In this document: positions 23,480 to 23,708 of the stretch, piece by piece | Layout of the letters: each line of letters begins with the position of its first letter | Position numbering within the stretch: position 1 is the stretch's first letter | DNA from: SVTX01 sp045632305 | GTDB taxonomy: Bacteria; Bacillota; Clostridia; Oscillospirales; CAG-272 | NCBI GenBank assembly: GCA_045632305.1 | Contig: JAZQWL010000009.1 | Location: forward strand, 1 to 23,708 | DNA: 23,708 bases | Direction: 5' to 3' | Notes under the pieces: generated by a model | The model's input: only the letters and a program-made list of their open reading frames with translations | Database searches by the model: none | Told to the model about the DNA's origin: nothing | Translations under genes and position numbers: made by a program

Positions 23480-23593
23480 ATGTACGACTTAAAAAATCCG
23501 TATGAATCGTACGTGAACAGATCCCGCTCAAAAAGGCAAAATCTGCTTTTTAATAACAAAATGGTCAAAAATGTTATTAATAAAGAAGTCTAA
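23480..23593 (+). CDS. Possible 37-residue ORF
   Basis: ATG at 23480 opens a basic, fairly protein-like frame (MYDLKNPYESYVNRSRSKRQ...) that ends with TAA at 23591-23593. There is no good ribosome site, and the ATG lies inside the TCGTATGTACGA palindrome. It could be chance or the remnant 5' end of a longer gene. Weak call. Confidence 0.2.
   Translation: MYDLKNPYESYVNRSRSKRQNLLFNNKMVKNVINKEV
23550..23580. repeat. Inverted repeat
   Basis: TTAATAACA and TGTTATTAA (9 bp, perfect) are separated by 13 bases. There is no T-run long enough to make it a terminator; it may be a protein-binding site. Confidence 0.45.
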
Positions 23594-23667
23594 AGATAAA
23601 GCCGTAAACTAAATGCGGCAAATTGCATAAATAAGAGGCAGAAATATAATTTTTTTCAAAAAAGATA

Positions 23668-23696
23668 TTGACAAGATCATATTATTATGATATAAT
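23668..23696 (+). promoter_or_regulatory. Consensus promoter leaving the window
   Basis: TTGACA (23668-23673), 17-base spacer, TATAAT (23691-23696), plus strand. The gene it drives lies beyond 23708. Confidence 0.88.
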
Positions 23697-23708
23697 TCTA
23701 AATTGGTA

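Larger units (their letters stand above)
23251..23708. other. Long AT-rich stretch with clustered CGTA motifs
   Basis: About 450 bases without a convincing gene. TGTCGTAT occurs twice 16 bases apart (23414-23421, 23430-23437). The palindrome TCGTATGTACGA lies at 23476-23487 and a further ATCGTACG at 23506-23513. These look like binding sites of one protein, or like iterons, but no replication gene is visible. A perfect promoter leaves the window at the right edge. Confidence 0.4.

Noticed and set aside
23251..23708. Chromosomal or plasmid replication origin
   Set aside because: Repeated motifs exist, but no DnaA-box cluster, dnaA, rep or parA gene is visible.

Overview
The window looks like chromosomal DNA of an uncultured, probably gut-associated, Gram-positive Clostridia-type bacterium. 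The evidence is strong GGAGG/AAAGGA ribosome binding sites, near-perfect TTGACA-N17-TATAAT promoters, a FakB(DegV)-FakA gene pair, a Gram-positive type SOS box (GAAC-N4-GTTC) and Clostridia-type phage morphogenesis genes. No rRNA, tRNA or CRISPR array was found.

Left third (1-7030, minus strand). Five tightly packed genes are read from one strong promoter at 7000-7028: a CvpA-like four-helix membrane protein with a large C-terminal domain, two membrane proteins that share a paralogous beta-rich domain, a 1123-residue fusion, and a membrane-anchored McrB-type AAA+ ATPase cut by the window edge. The fusion joins a GH3-like beta-glucosidase fold lacking its nucleophile and KHF motif, two membrane helices, and an AAA-like domain that aligns with the downstream ATPase but has lost Walker A and Walker B. 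This is the best candidate for an undescribed membrane system.

Middle (7030-15100). A visibly AT-rich insert-like stretch holds a remnant gene 3' end, a lipoprotein split from a following ORF by one in-frame amber codon, and a compact promoter-30-codon ORF-terminator unit. Then come fakA and its degV/fakB partner (fatty acid kinase system, minus strand), a divergent type IA topoisomerase III (topB, plus strand), and a convergent 562-residue membrane protein of unknown function, separated by hairpin terminators.

Right third (15105-23036). This is a compact phage-derived element. One minus-strand operon carries a Cys-rich protein, a coiled-coil protein, the small and large terminase subunits, portal, a Prp-type cysteine protease, a scaffold-like protein, an N4-gp56-type major capsid protein, a small structural-type protein and an XhlA-like membrane protein. 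It is divergent from a LexA/CI-type self-cleaving repressor. No tail, connector, integrase, replication or endolysin gene lies in the window, so the element could be a capsid-and-packaging-only satellite, a domesticated packaging module or a decayed prophage. The divergent control region carries a perfect SOS-type box over the repressor promoter, a near-match inside the spacer of the phage operon promoter, and two similar 16-bp operator-like sites.

The right margin holds a small DUF6514-like gene and about 450 bp with almost no coding, containing clustered CGTA motifs and a perfect outward-facing promoter.
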